Assembly (NCBI RefSeq): GCF_001483135.1
Contig: NZ_LNAL01000006.1
Location: 496,003-560,002 of the forward strand
DNA from: Solirubrum puertoriconensis
GTDB taxonomy: Bacteria > Bacteroidota > Bacteroidia > Cytophagales > Hymenobacteraceae
DNA: 64,000 bases
Direction: 5' to 3'
The notes under the pieces were generated by a model, which had not been told where the DNA came from, ran no database searches, and saw only the letters and a program-made list of their open reading frames with translations. Positions 51,120 to 60,020 of the stretch are shown here, one piece after another; positions within the stretch are counted from its first letter, which is position 1; the number at the start of each line of letters is the position of its first letter. Made by a program: the position numbers and the translations under genes.

Positions 51120-53342
51120 ATGAAACGTTTGCTACTCCTCGTACTGCTGCTCCTGCTGGCTGCCCTAGGTCGGGTGTGGGCCCAAACGGCTACCACCCTC
51201 AGCGGCACCGTGCGCGATGCGCAGGGCCAGCCGCTGCCCGGCGCCAATGTGTTTCTGAAAACCACCTTCGATGGTGCCACCGCCGATTCGCTAGGCAAAT
51301 TCAGCTTCAGCACGCAGCAAACCGGAACATTGCCCTTAGTAGCTACCATGCTGGGCTACGAGGTGCAAGAGCAACCCGCGGCACTCGACGGCGCGGCCAA
51401 GCGCTTTGCCTTAGTGCTGAAGCCCGTGCGCAACCAGCTCGGCGACGTTACCATCACGGCCGGCGCCTTCGAGGCCAGCGACGAGAAGCGCAGCACCGTA
51501 CTTACCACCCGCGACGTGCAAACCACCGCCGGCGCCCTGGCCGACATCAACGGCGCGCTGAACACCCTGCCCGGCACCAGCAGGGTGGGCGAGGAGGGCA
51601 AGCTGTTTGTGCGCGGCGGCGCAGCCGGCGAAACCAAGCAGTACCTCGATGGCCTGCCGTTGCAGAGCCCCTACAATGCTAGCGTAGCCGGCGTGCCGGC
51701 GCGGGGCCGCTTTTCGCCCAACCTGTTCAAAGGCACCGTGTTCAGCACGGGCGGCTACTCGGCCGAGTTCGGGCAGGCGCTGTCGGCGGTGGTGGGGCTG
51801 AAATCGTACGACCTGGCCGACGAAACCCAAACGGGCGTGTCGTTGCTGTCGGTGGGCCTCAGCTTGTCGCACCAGCAACGCTTCGAGCGCAGCTCGGTAG
51901 CCGCTACTCTCGATTACACCAACCTGCAACCCTACTACGGCATGGTACCGCAGGAGTGGGGTTGGCTGAAAGCGCCGCAGGCCCTAGGTGGCTCGGTGGC
52001 CCTGCGCCAGCGCACCGGCGACATGGGCATGCTGAAAGTGTACGGCGCCTTTACGCGCTCGGAGTTTGCCCTGCGCCAACCCGACCCCGACTTTGCCGGC
52101 GGGCGCCCCATCGGCCTCGAAAACCAAAACCAGTACCTCAACGCTACGTTCCGGAGCCCGCTGCGCCGCGGCTGGAGCCTGCAAACCGGCGTGGCCGGCA
52201 CCCGCGACGAGCAAACCGTGCGCCCCGACGCGCAGTACCTCCACGACGTGGAGCAGTCGGTAGTGGGCCGCGCGGTGCTCACCAACGATTCGGCTGGTAC
52301 CTATTTTAACCTTAAGCTCGGTGCCGAGGGCCTAGGTCAGCGGTACCAGCAGCAGTACCAAGCCTCGGCCGAAGCACCCCGGCAGCGTCTCGGGTTCGAG
52401 GAGGCACGGGTGGCTGCCTTTGCCGAATCGGACATTGCCTTCAGCAACAACTTGGTGGCCCGCGCCGGCGCCCGCGCCGAGTACTCTAAGGTGCTGGGCC
52501 GTTGGAACGCCGCGCCGCGCCTGGCCCTGGCTTATCAGCTAAGCGAAGGCGAGCAGCTGTCGGGGGCGTGGGGCTATTTCTACCAAACGCCCGCCAACGA
52601 CCTCATGCGCATTGGGCAGTACGTCGATAACCTGCGTTTCGAGCGGGCAGTGCATTATTTGCTTACGTACCAGCGCATCAAAAACAACCGCACCTTCCGC
52701 ACCGAGGCGTACTACAAAGACTACGCTCACCTCACGCGCTACGAGGGCTCGGCCCTCACCACCAACGTGCCGCTGCCCTTTGTGCCCGCCGCCTACCAAA
52801 GCACCGGCCTCGGTTACGCGCGCGGGGTAGATGTGTTCTGGCGCGACCGGAAATCGGTGCGCGGGCTTGATTATTGGGTTAGCTACGGCTTAGTGGATAC
52901 CCGCCGCCAGCAGCGCGCCGACCCTCAGCTAGCCGTACCCACCTTCGCCTCGCGGCACAACCTCTCGGTGGTTGGTAAATACTGGATCAACAAGCTGCAC
53001 ACGCAAGTAGGCGCCACCTTCAGCTACGCCTCACCTAGGGCCTACTACAACCCCAACCTACCCGGCTACAACCAAGCCCGCACACCCAGCTACCAGGATT
53101 TGAGCGTGAACCTGAGCTACGTTACCTCGCTCTGGAAAAACCTGACCATCGTGCACCTCTCGTGCTCCAATGTGCTGGGCCGCGACAACGTGTTCGGCTA
53201 CCGCTACGCCAACACGCCCGATGCCTCGGGTACTTACCAAGGCGTAGCCGTTACGCCCTCGGCGCCGCGCATGGTCTTCGCCGGCCTGCTGATTTCCATC
53301 AACAAGAAACGCCCGGCCGATACCAATACGGCACCGGAGTAG
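51120..53342 (+). CDS. TonB-dependent outer-membrane receptor
   Basis: 740 residues from the ATG at 51120 (MKRLLLLVLLLLLAALGRVWAQ signal). A carboxypeptidase-regulatory-like domain follows (LSGTVRDAQGQPLPGANVFL, about 30-105). The plug domain has LADINGALNTLPGTSRVGEEG and FVRGGAAGETKQYLDGLPL. The 22-strand barrel has many Tyr/Asn-rich loops. It lacks a SusD partner downstream, so it is a SusC-independent receptor, probably for a metal-chelate or small molecule. The REP-like pair follows directly. Confidence 0.92.
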   Translation: MKRLLLLVLLLLLAALGRVWAQTATTLSGTVRDAQGQPLPGANVFLKTTFDGATADSLGKFSFSTQQTGTLPLVATMLGYEVQEQPAALDGAAKRFALVLKPVRNQLGDVTITAGAFEASDEKRSTVLTTRDVQTTAGALADINGALNTLPGTSRVGEEGKLFVRGGAAGETKQYLDGLPLQSPYNASVAGVPARGRFSPNLFKGTVFSTGGYSAEFGQALSAVVGLKSYDLADETQTGVSLLSVGLSLSHQQRFERSSVAATLDYTNLQPYYGMVPQEWGWLKAPQALGGSVALRQRTGDMGMLKVYGAFTRSEFALRQPDPDFAGGRPIGLENQNQYLNATFRSPLRRGWSLQTGVAGTRDEQTVRPDAQYLHDVEQSVVGRAVLTNDSAGTYFNLKLGAEGLGQRYQQQYQASAEAPRQRLGFEEARVAAFAESDIAFSNNLVARAGARAEYSKVLGRWNAAPRLALAYQLSEGEQLSGAWGYFYQTPANDLMRIGQYVDNLRFERAVHYLLTYQRIKNNRTFRTEAYYKDYAHLTRYEGSALTTNVPLPFVPAAYQSTGLGYARGVDVFWRDRKSVRGLDYWVSYGLVDTRRQQRADPQLAVPTFASRHNLSVVGKYWINKLHTQVGATFSYASPRAYYNPNLPGYNQARTPSYQDLSVNLSYVTSLWKNLTIVHLSCSNVLGRDNVFGYRYANTPDASGTYQGVAVTPSAPRMVFAGLLISINKKRPADTNTAPE

Positions 53343-53346
53343 CCGA

Positions 53347-53450
53347 GTGTAGCGCGGACTTTAGTCCGCGTTTGCCGGAACGAAACCCTTAGGGCAGAAC
53401 AGTGTGGTTCCGGTCGTTCCGGCAAACGTGGACTAAGGTCCGCGCTACAC
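53347..53450. repeat. head-to-head pair of REP-like palindromes
   Basis: GTGTAGCGCGGACTTTAGTC with a GTTTGCCGGAACGA tail is followed, 30 bases on, by its near-exact inverse copy. The outer arms of about 36 bp pair with two or three mismatches. It immediately follows the receptor stop codon and may stabilise that mRNA. Confidence 0.92.
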
Positions 53451-53602
53451 TGCGTCTGCTTTCGTCTTTCCTGGGATGCACTTCAGCCGGCTGATCCGAC
53501 ACTTCAGCAACACAAAATTTCAAGTGGCCCTAGGTCGCCACACCTTTGAATCATCAGACAGGCACTACGCCACTCACTAACTCCCAAACCAACGCCCCTG
53601 CC

Positions 53603-54298
53603 ATGAAAACCTCGCTGCTCATCCTCGCCCTCACTGCTGCTTCGTTCAATGCTTCGGCCCAGCATAAAGCTACCCCGGTGGCTGCCACCCAAACCGCCCA
53701 CGCTGGTTACTCCGACATGCTGGCCACCACCGTGCGCGAGCTGATGAGTACCGGCGACCCGGCCCAGCTGAAACAGACCTACGCCAAGCTGGAGCGCGCC
53801 GCCGCCGTAGCCCCCGCCGATTGGCTGCCGCGCTATTACCAGGCCTACGCCATGATGCTGACCACCTTCGTGAGCAAGGAAGAGGGCGACGTGAAAGACA
53901 AGTACCTCGACCAAGCCGAAGCCGCCTTGGCCAAAGCCCGCAAGCTGCGCGGCGACGAATCGGAGCTGCTGGTGCTGCAGGCCTACATCTACCAGGCACG
54001 CCTAGGTATTTCGCCCATGATGCGCTCGATGAAGTACTCGCAGATGGTTACCGAAACCCTGGCGCAAGCCAAAAAGCTAAACCCCGCCAACCCGCGTGCC
54101 TACCTGGTAGGGGCCAACAACGTGTACTACACGCCCAAAATGTTTGGGGGCGGTGCCGAGGCCGCCAGGCCACTCTTCGAAGAAGCCAAAACGCGTTACG
54201 CAGCCTTCAAGCCCGCTTCGGAAATGGCTCCGAACTGGGGCGAGCGGCAAGTGCTGGGCCGCCTGAAGCAGTACGAGCAGACCACGGCCGCCAAGTAG
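53603..54298 (+). CDS. exported TPR-like protein
   Basis: 231 residues from the ATG at 53603 (MKTSLLILALTAASFNASAQ signal peptide). The mature protein is helical, with TPR-like segments: AQLKQTYAKLERAAAVAPAD, YLDQAEAALAKARKLRGDES, ETLAQAKKLNPANPRAYLVG and ARPLFEEAKTRYAAF. Unknown function, but similar proteins occur in Bacteroidota periplasms. It lies upstream of the LytS/LytTR operon but 180 bp away. Confidence 0.85.
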   Translation: MKTSLLILALTAASFNASAQHKATPVAATQTAHAGYSDMLATTVRELMSTGDPAQLKQTYAKLERAAAVAPADWLPRYYQAYAMMLTTFVSKEEGDVKDKYLDQAEAALAKARKLRGDESELLVLQAYIYQARLGISPMMRSMKYSQMVTETLAQAKKLNPANPRAYLVGANNVYYTPKMFGGGAEAARPLFEEAKTRYAAFKPASEMAPNWGERQVLGRLKQYEQTTAAK

Positions 54299-54480
54299 TA
54301 GTACCGCCCTGCTGAGCAGCGCGGCCACGCCACTACAACGCAGTGGATTGGCCGCGCCGGCTTGCTTACCTTCAGGCGCCACCGCCCTAGGGCAAGCTCG
54401 CCACACGGCGGCTATGCTCCCGCGCAGGCTAGGTTGTTTTACTGGTCGGCAATTCAGGAACCGACACATTGCAGTTGCCC

Positions 54481-55611
54481 ATGTCTACGCTGTTTCCGCC
54501 CACGCAGGAAGAACGCGACGCGCTATACGCCCACAGCCACCAAATGCCGCCCGTGCGGTTTTGGAAGCGCTACACGCGCGGGCGCTGGTTGCGGCTGGGC
54601 CTCACCGTTCTGCTGCTTACGTTTTGCATCGGCACCTTTGCTTGCACCGAGTGCTGGGGCGACGGGCGCAAAATGGCCGTGAACTACACCATGACGTTTG
54701 TGTACTCGCTGGGCTTGTGGCTCACCAATGGCTACGCCGTCGATTGGCTCGATCGGTACGCCAACTGGCGGCGCGAACCGGTAAAGCGCTTGGTGCTCAC
54801 GCTGCTCACCTCGTTGGGCGGCTCGCTGGTCGTCATTACAGCTATCAACTTCTGGTTTCTGGTAATCTACCGGGGCTACGACCCATCGGTGATGCTGAAG
54901 CCCGGTGTAATGGCCCGGGTGATGTTTCCGCTGCTGATAACCACCATTATTTCGTTGGTGCTGCACAGCCGCTCGTTCCTGATGAGCTGGCGCGAAGCCC
55001 TGATTCGCAACGAGCGGCTGCAAAAGGAAATGGCCCAGGCCGAAGCCGAAACCCTGCGCCAGCAGCTCGATCCGCACTTCATGTTCAATGCCCTGAACGC
55101 GCTTACCTCGCTGGTAGAGGAGGAGCCCAAGCTAGCGGTGCGCTTTATCCGGCAGCTTTCGCAGGTGTATCGCTACGTGCTCGATGCCCGCGGCCGCGAC
55201 GTGGTGCCCCTACGCGACGAGCTGGAGTTTGCCCAATCGTACTTGTTTCTGCAGCGCATTCGCTACGGCGAGGCCTTGCAGGTAGAGATGCCCGAGCCCG
55301 AGAGCGTGTCGGCGTTTGCGGTAGTGCCGCCCCTAAGCCTGCAGCTGCTGCTCGAAAACGCCCTGAAACACAACGTAGCCACGGCCGGCCAGCCCTTGCA
55401 CCTGCGCATCGAGCTCGACGCGGCAGGTCAGCGTCTGCGTGTCATCAACAACCTACGCCCGCGCCGCCTCGCCCCCGGCGAATCGACGGGCATTGGCTTG
55501 CCCAACCTGCAGGGGCGCTACCGCCACCTCACCAACGAGCAAGTGCAGGTGCAGCGCACCGATGCCGAATTTGTGGTAACCTTGCCCGTGCTGGAGCTTT
55601 CGGCGGCCTGA
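54481..55611 (+). CDS. LytS-type membrane histidine kinase
   Basis: 376 residues from the ATG at 54481 (MSTLFPPTQEERDALYAH). About four membrane segments lie at roughly 40-175, then a helical linker, and the His_kinase domain with LRQQLDPHFMFNALNALTSLV (phosphorylated His near residue 199), DELEFAQSYLFLQRIRYG and an ATPase end with LLLENALKHN and STGIGLPNLQGRY. This is the two-component family that pairs with LytTR regulators, and such a regulator follows 32 bp downstream. The signal is unknown. Confidence 0.93.
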   Translation: MSTLFPPTQEERDALYAHSHQMPPVRFWKRYTRGRWLRLGLTVLLLTFCIGTFACTECWGDGRKMAVNYTMTFVYSLGLWLTNGYAVDWLDRYANWRREPVKRLVLTLLTSLGGSLVVITAINFWFLVIYRGYDPSVMLKPGVMARVMFPLLITTIISLVLHSRSFLMSWREALIRNERLQKEMAQAEAETLRQQLDPHFMFNALNALTSLVEEEPKLAVRFIRQLSQVYRYVLDARGRDVVPLRDELEFAQSYLFLQRIRYGEALQVEMPEPESVSAFAVVPPLSLQLLLENALKHNVATAGQPLHLRIELDAAGQRLRVINNLRPRRLAPGESTGIGLPNLQGRYRHLTNEQVQVQRTDAEFVVTLPVLELSAA

Positions 55612-55643
55612 GTTTAAACCTATCCTGATTACCCCACACATTC

Positions 55644-56435
55644 ATGACTGCGTTCATCATCGAAGACGAGCCGTTGGCCGCTAAGCGCCTTGCCGATTTG
55701 CTGCGCCGCCAGCAGCCCCCCGTGCAAGTGCTGGCCACTGCCGATTCGGTGGAGGCTGCCGTAGTCCTGCTCGAAACGGCTGCCACGCCGCCCGAGGTGC
55801 TCTTTCTGGATATTCATTTGGCCGATGGGCTGAGCTTTGAGCTGTTCGAGCGCGTGGAGGTGCGCTGCCCGGTCATTTTCACCACGGCCTACGATCAGTA
55901 CGCCCTGCGCGCTTTCAAAGTCAACAGCGTTGATTACCTGCTGAAGCCCATCGACGAGGAGGAGCTGCAAGCGGCCCTGCACAAGCTGCGGCAGTTGCGG
56001 GCAGCCGCCCCGGTCGCGGGCCCTAGCGCCCTCGGTCTCGACCCCGCGGTGCTGGCGCAGGTGCTGCAGCAGTTGCAGCCACAGCAACAGCAATACAAAA
56101 AGCAGTTTGTGGTGAAAGTAGGGGAGCACCTGAAGGTGATACCCGTGGAGCAGGTAAGCTACTTTTTCAGCCTCGAGAAAGCCACCTTCGTGCAAACCCG
56201 CGAAAACCGCCGCTTCGTGCTCGATCAAACCCTGGAGCAGCTCGAAAAGATGCTCGATCCGCAGCAGTTTTTCCGCCTCAACCGGGCTTACCTGGTGCAT
56301 CATGCTGCCATTCAGGACATTATTCACTACACCAACTCGCGCCTGAAAACCACGCTGCAGCCCGCTTCGCCCGAGGGCGACGTGCTTGTGAGTCGCGAGC
56401 GGGTACCGGCCTTCCGGGCCTGGCTCGATCGGTAA
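55644..56435 (+). CDS. LytTR-family response regulator
   Basis: 263 residues. The receiver domain (1-120) has IIEDEPLAAKR (acidic pocket Glu7, Asp8), the phosphoacceptor Asp56 in FLDIHLADG, and LLKPIDEEEL with the conserved Lys. The C-terminal LytTR DNA-binding domain (about 145-263) has FVVKVGEHLKVIPVEQVSYFFS and FFRLNRAYLVHHAAI. It is the partner of the kinase upstream and is probably followed in the operon by the PAP2-type gene 9 bp on. Confidence 0.95.
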   Translation: MTAFIIEDEPLAAKRLADLLRRQQPPVQVLATADSVEAAVVLLETAATPPEVLFLDIHLADGLSFELFERVEVRCPVIFTTAYDQYALRAFKVNSVDYLLKPIDEEELQAALHKLRQLRAAAPVAGPSALGLDPAVLAQVLQQLQPQQQQYKKQFVVKVGEHLKVIPVEQVSYFFSLEKATFVQTRENRRFVLDQTLEQLEKMLDPQQFFRLNRAYLVHHAAIQDIIHYTNSRLKTTLQPASPEGDVLVSRERVPAFRAWLDR

Positions 56436-56444
56436 TGCTCTGCT

Positions 56445-57062
56445 ATGAGCCCGGCCCTGCAAAACCAGCCCACGCGCCGCTACAGCCCTACGTTGGTGCG
56501 GGTAGCTTACTGGGTGTCCACCCTAGGTAATCCGCTGTTTACGGCTTTGGTGTTTGTGGGCGTGCTGGCGTTTCGGCTGCTCGAGGTGCGCGTGGCGGCT
56601 TGGCTTATGGCGGGCATGCTGCTGGGAGTGGCCGCACCGATGTCAATCTGGAACTACCGGCAGGTAAAAACCGGCGCCTACACCGATTTCGACGTATCGG
56701 TGCGCGAACACCGGGCCTCGTTTTACCCTAGGTTAATTGTGCTTTTGGGCGTGGCCACCGCGCTTGTGTGGGCTACGCCATCGGCGGCGCCGCTGCGCGC
56801 CGGTATGTTGGCTGCCCTGGGTTTGCTAGTAGCTTGTTACGGTATCAACTTTCGGCTGAAAGTATCGCTGCACGCGGCGCTGTCGTTTTTTATGGCGGGC
56901 TGCGTGTTGGGCTTGAATCAGGCGTGGGGCCTAGGTGCCTTGCTGGTGGCTAGCTTGGTAGCAGCCTCGCGCCTTGTGCTGAAGCGGCACTCGTTGATTG
57001 AGTTGGTTGTGGGTACTGTGGTCGGGATGGGAGCGGCCTTGCTGGCAGTAATAATAGCGTAA
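56445..57062 (+). CDS. PAP2-like membrane phosphatase
   Basis: 205 residues with six membrane segments. The helix-loop region has NFRLKVSLHAALSFFMAG, in which the His replaces the PSGH motif position of classic PAP2 enzymes, and SRLVLKRHSLIELVVGT near the end holds the second Arg/His pair. This short Bacteroidota version is often annotated as PAP2 phosphatase acting on lipid diphosphates. It is 9 bp from the LytTR gene, so co-transcribed and perhaps under that regulator's control. Confidence 0.78.
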   Translation: MSPALQNQPTRRYSPTLVRVAYWVSTLGNPLFTALVFVGVLAFRLLEVRVAAWLMAGMLLGVAAPMSIWNYRQVKTGAYTDFDVSVREHRASFYPRLIVLLGVATALVWATPSAAPLRAGMLAALGLLVACYGINFRLKVSLHAALSFFMAGCVLGLNQAWGLGALLVASLVAASRLVLKRHSLIELVVGTVVGMGAALLAVIIA

Positions 57063-57157
57063 CCGAATGGTAGTTGAAGAATAGGGTAAAGCCTTATAAG
57101 TAGAAAAGCTAGCGTTGAGCGAAGCAAATAAACATAACACGACTTATAGTGCCACGC

Positions 57158-57640
57158 TCACAGGCCAATCCAGTTAAAAAGGGAATGAACCAACAGGAGG
57201 TAGAGTGCCGTAGCCAGTAAGGCATAGAGCGTGTGGATGCTTACTCGATGGGCGGCCAGCTCTTGTCGCCACGAACCCGCGTTACGCTCGACATTAACCA
57301 CTTGCGTGCGCGCGATGTAATCGCCTAGCCGCTTCTGTCCCGTAATGACCACCGCCAATACTTCCAGTGGCCACGCCAGCACGGTGGTATTGCGTAAGAA
57401 AGACTGCCACTCGTTGGCCGGAAGACCGGACGCCGTTTGCACCTGCGTGCCGATGGCCCGCTTGAGAGGGCTGCGGCCGAGGAGGAAGTCTTTGTTCAAG
57501 TAAAGCGCGAGCAAACAGTAGAATATCCAGTCGCCAGCAAGAGGCTGAAAGAGCATGAGGGGCAACCCTAGCAGGGTTAAAGCGATGTGCTCCCCCAACA
57601 TAGAGAGCAAGCGGCGTTTTCGGTTGTCAGGCACGATCAT
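57158..57640 (-). CDS. RDD-family membrane protein
   Basis: 160 residues with three or four membrane segments. The RDD-like centre is LGRSPLKRAIGTQVQTASGLP, then FLRNTTVLAWPLEVLAVV, then GQKRLGDYIARTQVVNVE. Members are small transporter-like proteins of unclear substrate. It lacks the N-terminal R-x-x-DD helix of full family members. It converges on the PAP2 gene across 95 bp with no clear hairpin. Confidence 0.7.
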   Translation of the reverse strand: MIVPDNRKRRLLSMLGEHIALTLLGLPLMLFQPLAGDWIFYCLLALYLNKDFLLGRSPLKRAIGTQVQTASGLPANEWQSFLRNTTVLAWPLEVLAVVITGQKRLGDYIARTQVVNVERNAGSWRQELAAHRVSIHTLYALLATALYLLLVHSLFNWIGL

Positions 57641-58305
57641 CAGGGAAGAGCGGCTGGGAAAAGGTCCGCTAAATTATACATAGCTTCTGGCCCTTCATTG
57701 AGTGACGGGTTGTACCTTTTCCAAGATGACTCATTACCATAATGGCTCTTGTGCGACCGGCTCCGAATGAGTTTTAGACATGCTTAGCTGTTCGAATTAT
57801 GCCTCTTGCTTTCGAACAAGACGCAGGCCTACCCATCATGGATGGAAGATCGTGAATCGAGGCAACGTAAGGTCAGCGCGGCCACTCGCTTCTACTTGCC
57901 AAATTCCTTTCCCCGTTTCGAATGCGGGGGAAGCGCACACCAGCAATGTTTGACGCTAAAGTGCCCCGGTAATTGGCAAACGATTCAAGTGGATTAAGTT
58001 GCCCGTTTGGGCATAGCGGCCACTAACCACTGTTTCCGATAACAATCTAGCAAAAGTAAAAAGGTGCCGTCAGCACGAAATTCTAAGCCCGTACCGGCAA
58101 CACCTGCCCAGCCGCTGCCTATGCCTGCTCCTGATACTACCGAACTCGAACAAACCCTAGGTCAGGAAAGAGCGCCCGAAGCCGCCCTCGAAGAGGCGCT
58201 GACCGATTTGGGCCAGCGCCTCTTCGAGGGCGGTGCTTTCTGTAAACTAACCTCGTGCAGCTTGATGACCGCGGGGGTGCAGGCTACCAAGTTGTCTAAC
58301 CGGTT
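57641..58305. other. gene-poor region with inverted repeat, possible remnants
   Basis: Lower in G+C than most of the window. Short frames at 57806-57997 and 58064-58309 lack homologue-like patterns. The second is Glu/Ala-rich and runs into the 19-bp inverted repeat at 58183-58232. I see no reliable gene. Confidence 0.4.
58183..58232. repeat. perfect 19-bp inverted repeat
   Basis: CGCCCTCGAAGAGGCGCTG and its exact complement are separated by 12 bases. No T tract follows. It might be a terminator relic, a transposon end or a recombination site. Confidence 0.65.
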
Positions 58306-58464
58306 TTAGAGGGCGATGATGGACTCTATTTGCAGCTCTTCGGGAAAGTGCGCGAAGAAATGCTCGAGGTAGTAGCCTAGAGAGTCGCCGCAATCGGTTA
58401 GCAGAATGGTAGAATCGCGCAGGTTATTCTTCTCGTGGCCGCAAAGCTGTCCATAGCTATCCAC
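58306..58464 (-). pseudogene. possible small gene or fragment downstream of the methyltransferase
   Basis: An open frame continues in phase for 95 codons after the TGA of the methyltransferase gene at 58591. It contains no ATG until MVDSYGQLCGHEKNN (58464). The 53-residue product (TDCGDSLGYYLEHFFAHFPEE) has protein-like composition, but I recognise no family. It may be a short hypothetical protein or a remnant. Confidence 0.3.
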
Positions 58465-58590
58465 CATGTCCTCCCACGAAACGCGGTTTCGGTGTGGGTA
58501 GGTAAGACACCGATTGTATAAGGTTGGGTAAAGGTGGAGAAGCAAATGGCTTGTTGCGGAGGTAAATGTTGAGATGGTAGCGGCCCTAGG

Positions 58591-59814
58591 TCAGAGCACC
58601 AGGAACTCGCCCCGGAAGCCCAACTGCCGGGCTTGCTCCTGGATTTCGGGCGCGTAGGTTGGGTTGCTGATAAACACCACGTCGGGGCGGTACGCCATTA
58701 GCTGCTCGGGCGCTATTACCGGGTGCGCGGTGCGCGGCATAAACTTGCTTTGGCGGCGCGGGTTAATGTCGACTATCGCTACTACGGTATCGTTCAGGTC
58801 GAACGTGTTGAGGAAGGTAACGGCGCGCCCCCCGGCGGCCCAGCCTACCACGCGCTTGCCGCTGCGGCGCAGCACCGCTACCCGAAGTTGCCACTCCGCA
58901 ATTACCTCCTCGGCGGCGCTGGCAAAGGCGCGCACCGCCACGGGCGTGGAGGGGTCGTGGGTGGGCGGCAGGGCGGCGGGGTTGTCTAGCGGCATGCCGG
59001 CGGGGCGGGCTACCAGGCTGATGTACTCGTCGTGCCAGCAGGGGTGCACCTCCAGCACCTCGAACCCGCAGCTCCGGAACAAGTACGCCAACGATTGCGG
59101 TGTAAACCACGCCGAATGCTCGTTTTCGATGTTCCAGACCACTTGCTCGCCGATGTCGTAAAGGGCGTTGGGCACTTCGAAGTAAACCAAAGGCTGCTCG
59201 CTCTCCGGAATGGCCCGGCGCAGCGTACGCACAAACTCGGCCTGGTGCGAGGCAATAATGTCGAGCATGTGGCGGCAGCTGATGAGCGATGCGCCGCGTA
59301 GCTCCTCCACCTTGTCGGGCCCGAAAAAGTCTTTGATAAAGCGCAGGTTGGCGGGGTCGGTTTGCCCTTCCCTGGGTGCGTAGCCCGGGTCGATGCCCAG
59401 GCCCGAGCCCATGCCCGCGCGCAGCAGCGTGCGCAGGAAGTCGCCGTCGCCGCAGCCGATGTCCACCACGCGTTTGCCTGCCAGGTTATAACGCTGCACC
59501 AGGTCCTCACCCAGCCCATCGGTGAAGGCTTTGAAGGAAGGTGAAAACTCCAGCGTGAAATCGTTGCGGATGTGGGTAACCTTGGCCGGCTCGTAAACTT
59601 CGTTGACAATGAAATGGCAGTGCGGGCAAAACGACAGGCGCACGTCGGTAATGGGCGCGTGCAGAGCCGCCTCACGTGTAGGCCACAAAATGCCGGTTTG
59701 CGCGGTTACATCGCGCAACTCGTAGAATATCTCACAATCGTTGGTGCCGCACACCGCGCAGGGTTTGGTGGCAGCCACGCGCGGGCTGACCTCCGGTAAT
59801 GCCTGGGTTTCCAT
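58591..59814 (-). CDS. class I SAM methyltransferase, sugar C-methyltransferase type
   Basis: 407 residues. The N-terminal zinc-binding module has CAVCGTNDCE and FCPHCHF. The SAM-binding core has KRVVDIGCGDGDFLRTLL. The C-terminal putative sugar-binding domain has KRVVGWAAGGRAVTFLNTF, VVAIVDINPRRQSKFMP and VVFISNPTYAPEI (Methyltransf_14 type). Family members C-methylate NDP-sugars in surface-polysaccharide pathways. It is the last gene of the leftward polysaccharide set. A shorter relative with the same three-part layout is at 61607. Confidence 0.88.
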   Translation of the reverse strand: METQALPEVSPRVAATKPCAVCGTNDCEIFYELRDVTAQTGILWPTREAALHAPITDVRLSFCPHCHFIVNEVYEPAKVTHIRNDFTLEFSPSFKAFTDGLGEDLVQRYNLAGKRVVDIGCGDGDFLRTLLRAGMGSGLGIDPGYAPREGQTDPANLRFIKDFFGPDKVEELRGASLISCRHMLDIIASHQAEFVRTLRRAIPESEQPLVYFEVPNALYDIGEQVVWNIENEHSAWFTPQSLAYLFRSCGFEVLEVHPCWHDEYISLVARPAGMPLDNPAALPPTHDPSTPVAVRAFASAAEEVIAEWQLRVAVLRRSGKRVVGWAAGGRAVTFLNTFDLNDTVVAIVDINPRRQSKFMPRTAHPVIAPEQLMAYRPDVVFISNPTYAPEIQEQARQLGFRGEFLVL

Positions 59815-59859
59815 AGGTTAACTGTCTAAGTGAAGCGGTTGGAGATGAGAGCGTACGCA

Positions 59860-59968
59860 TCAGGTCAGCGCCAGCAGCCCGGCGTAGGGCGCACGTGGCC
59901 CGAGGCAGCAACCCAAACTCAATGCCCGAGCGCTCGGCTACGTCGAGGAGGGTGTATTGTCATTCGGA
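59860..59968 (-). pseudogene. remnant of a DUF4910-type gene (3' end)
   Basis: The frame reads YTLLDVAERSGIEFGLLPRA and, after a one-base frameshift, AGLLALT followed by TGA. This matches the C-terminal winged-helix end of DUF4910 proteins, which occur beside PIG-L, methyltransferase and cytidylyltransferase genes in polysaccharide loci. Only about 35 codons are left; the rest is absent. The recognition is from memory of the family, so moderately certain. Confidence 0.45.
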
Positions 59969-60020
59969 TCCTAGGTGCCTGGGGCGGCTACCCTGGCAGG
60001 GGCAAGTGAGCTGGACTGGC

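Noticed and set aside
57806-57997. 63-codon frame
   Set aside because: No recognisable composition or partner, no clear start signal; probably chance in a gene-poor gap.
58064-58309. 81-codon frame, Glu/Ala-rich
   Set aside because: It ends inside the perfect inverted repeat and has no family resemblance; it may be a remnant but cannot be supported as a gene.
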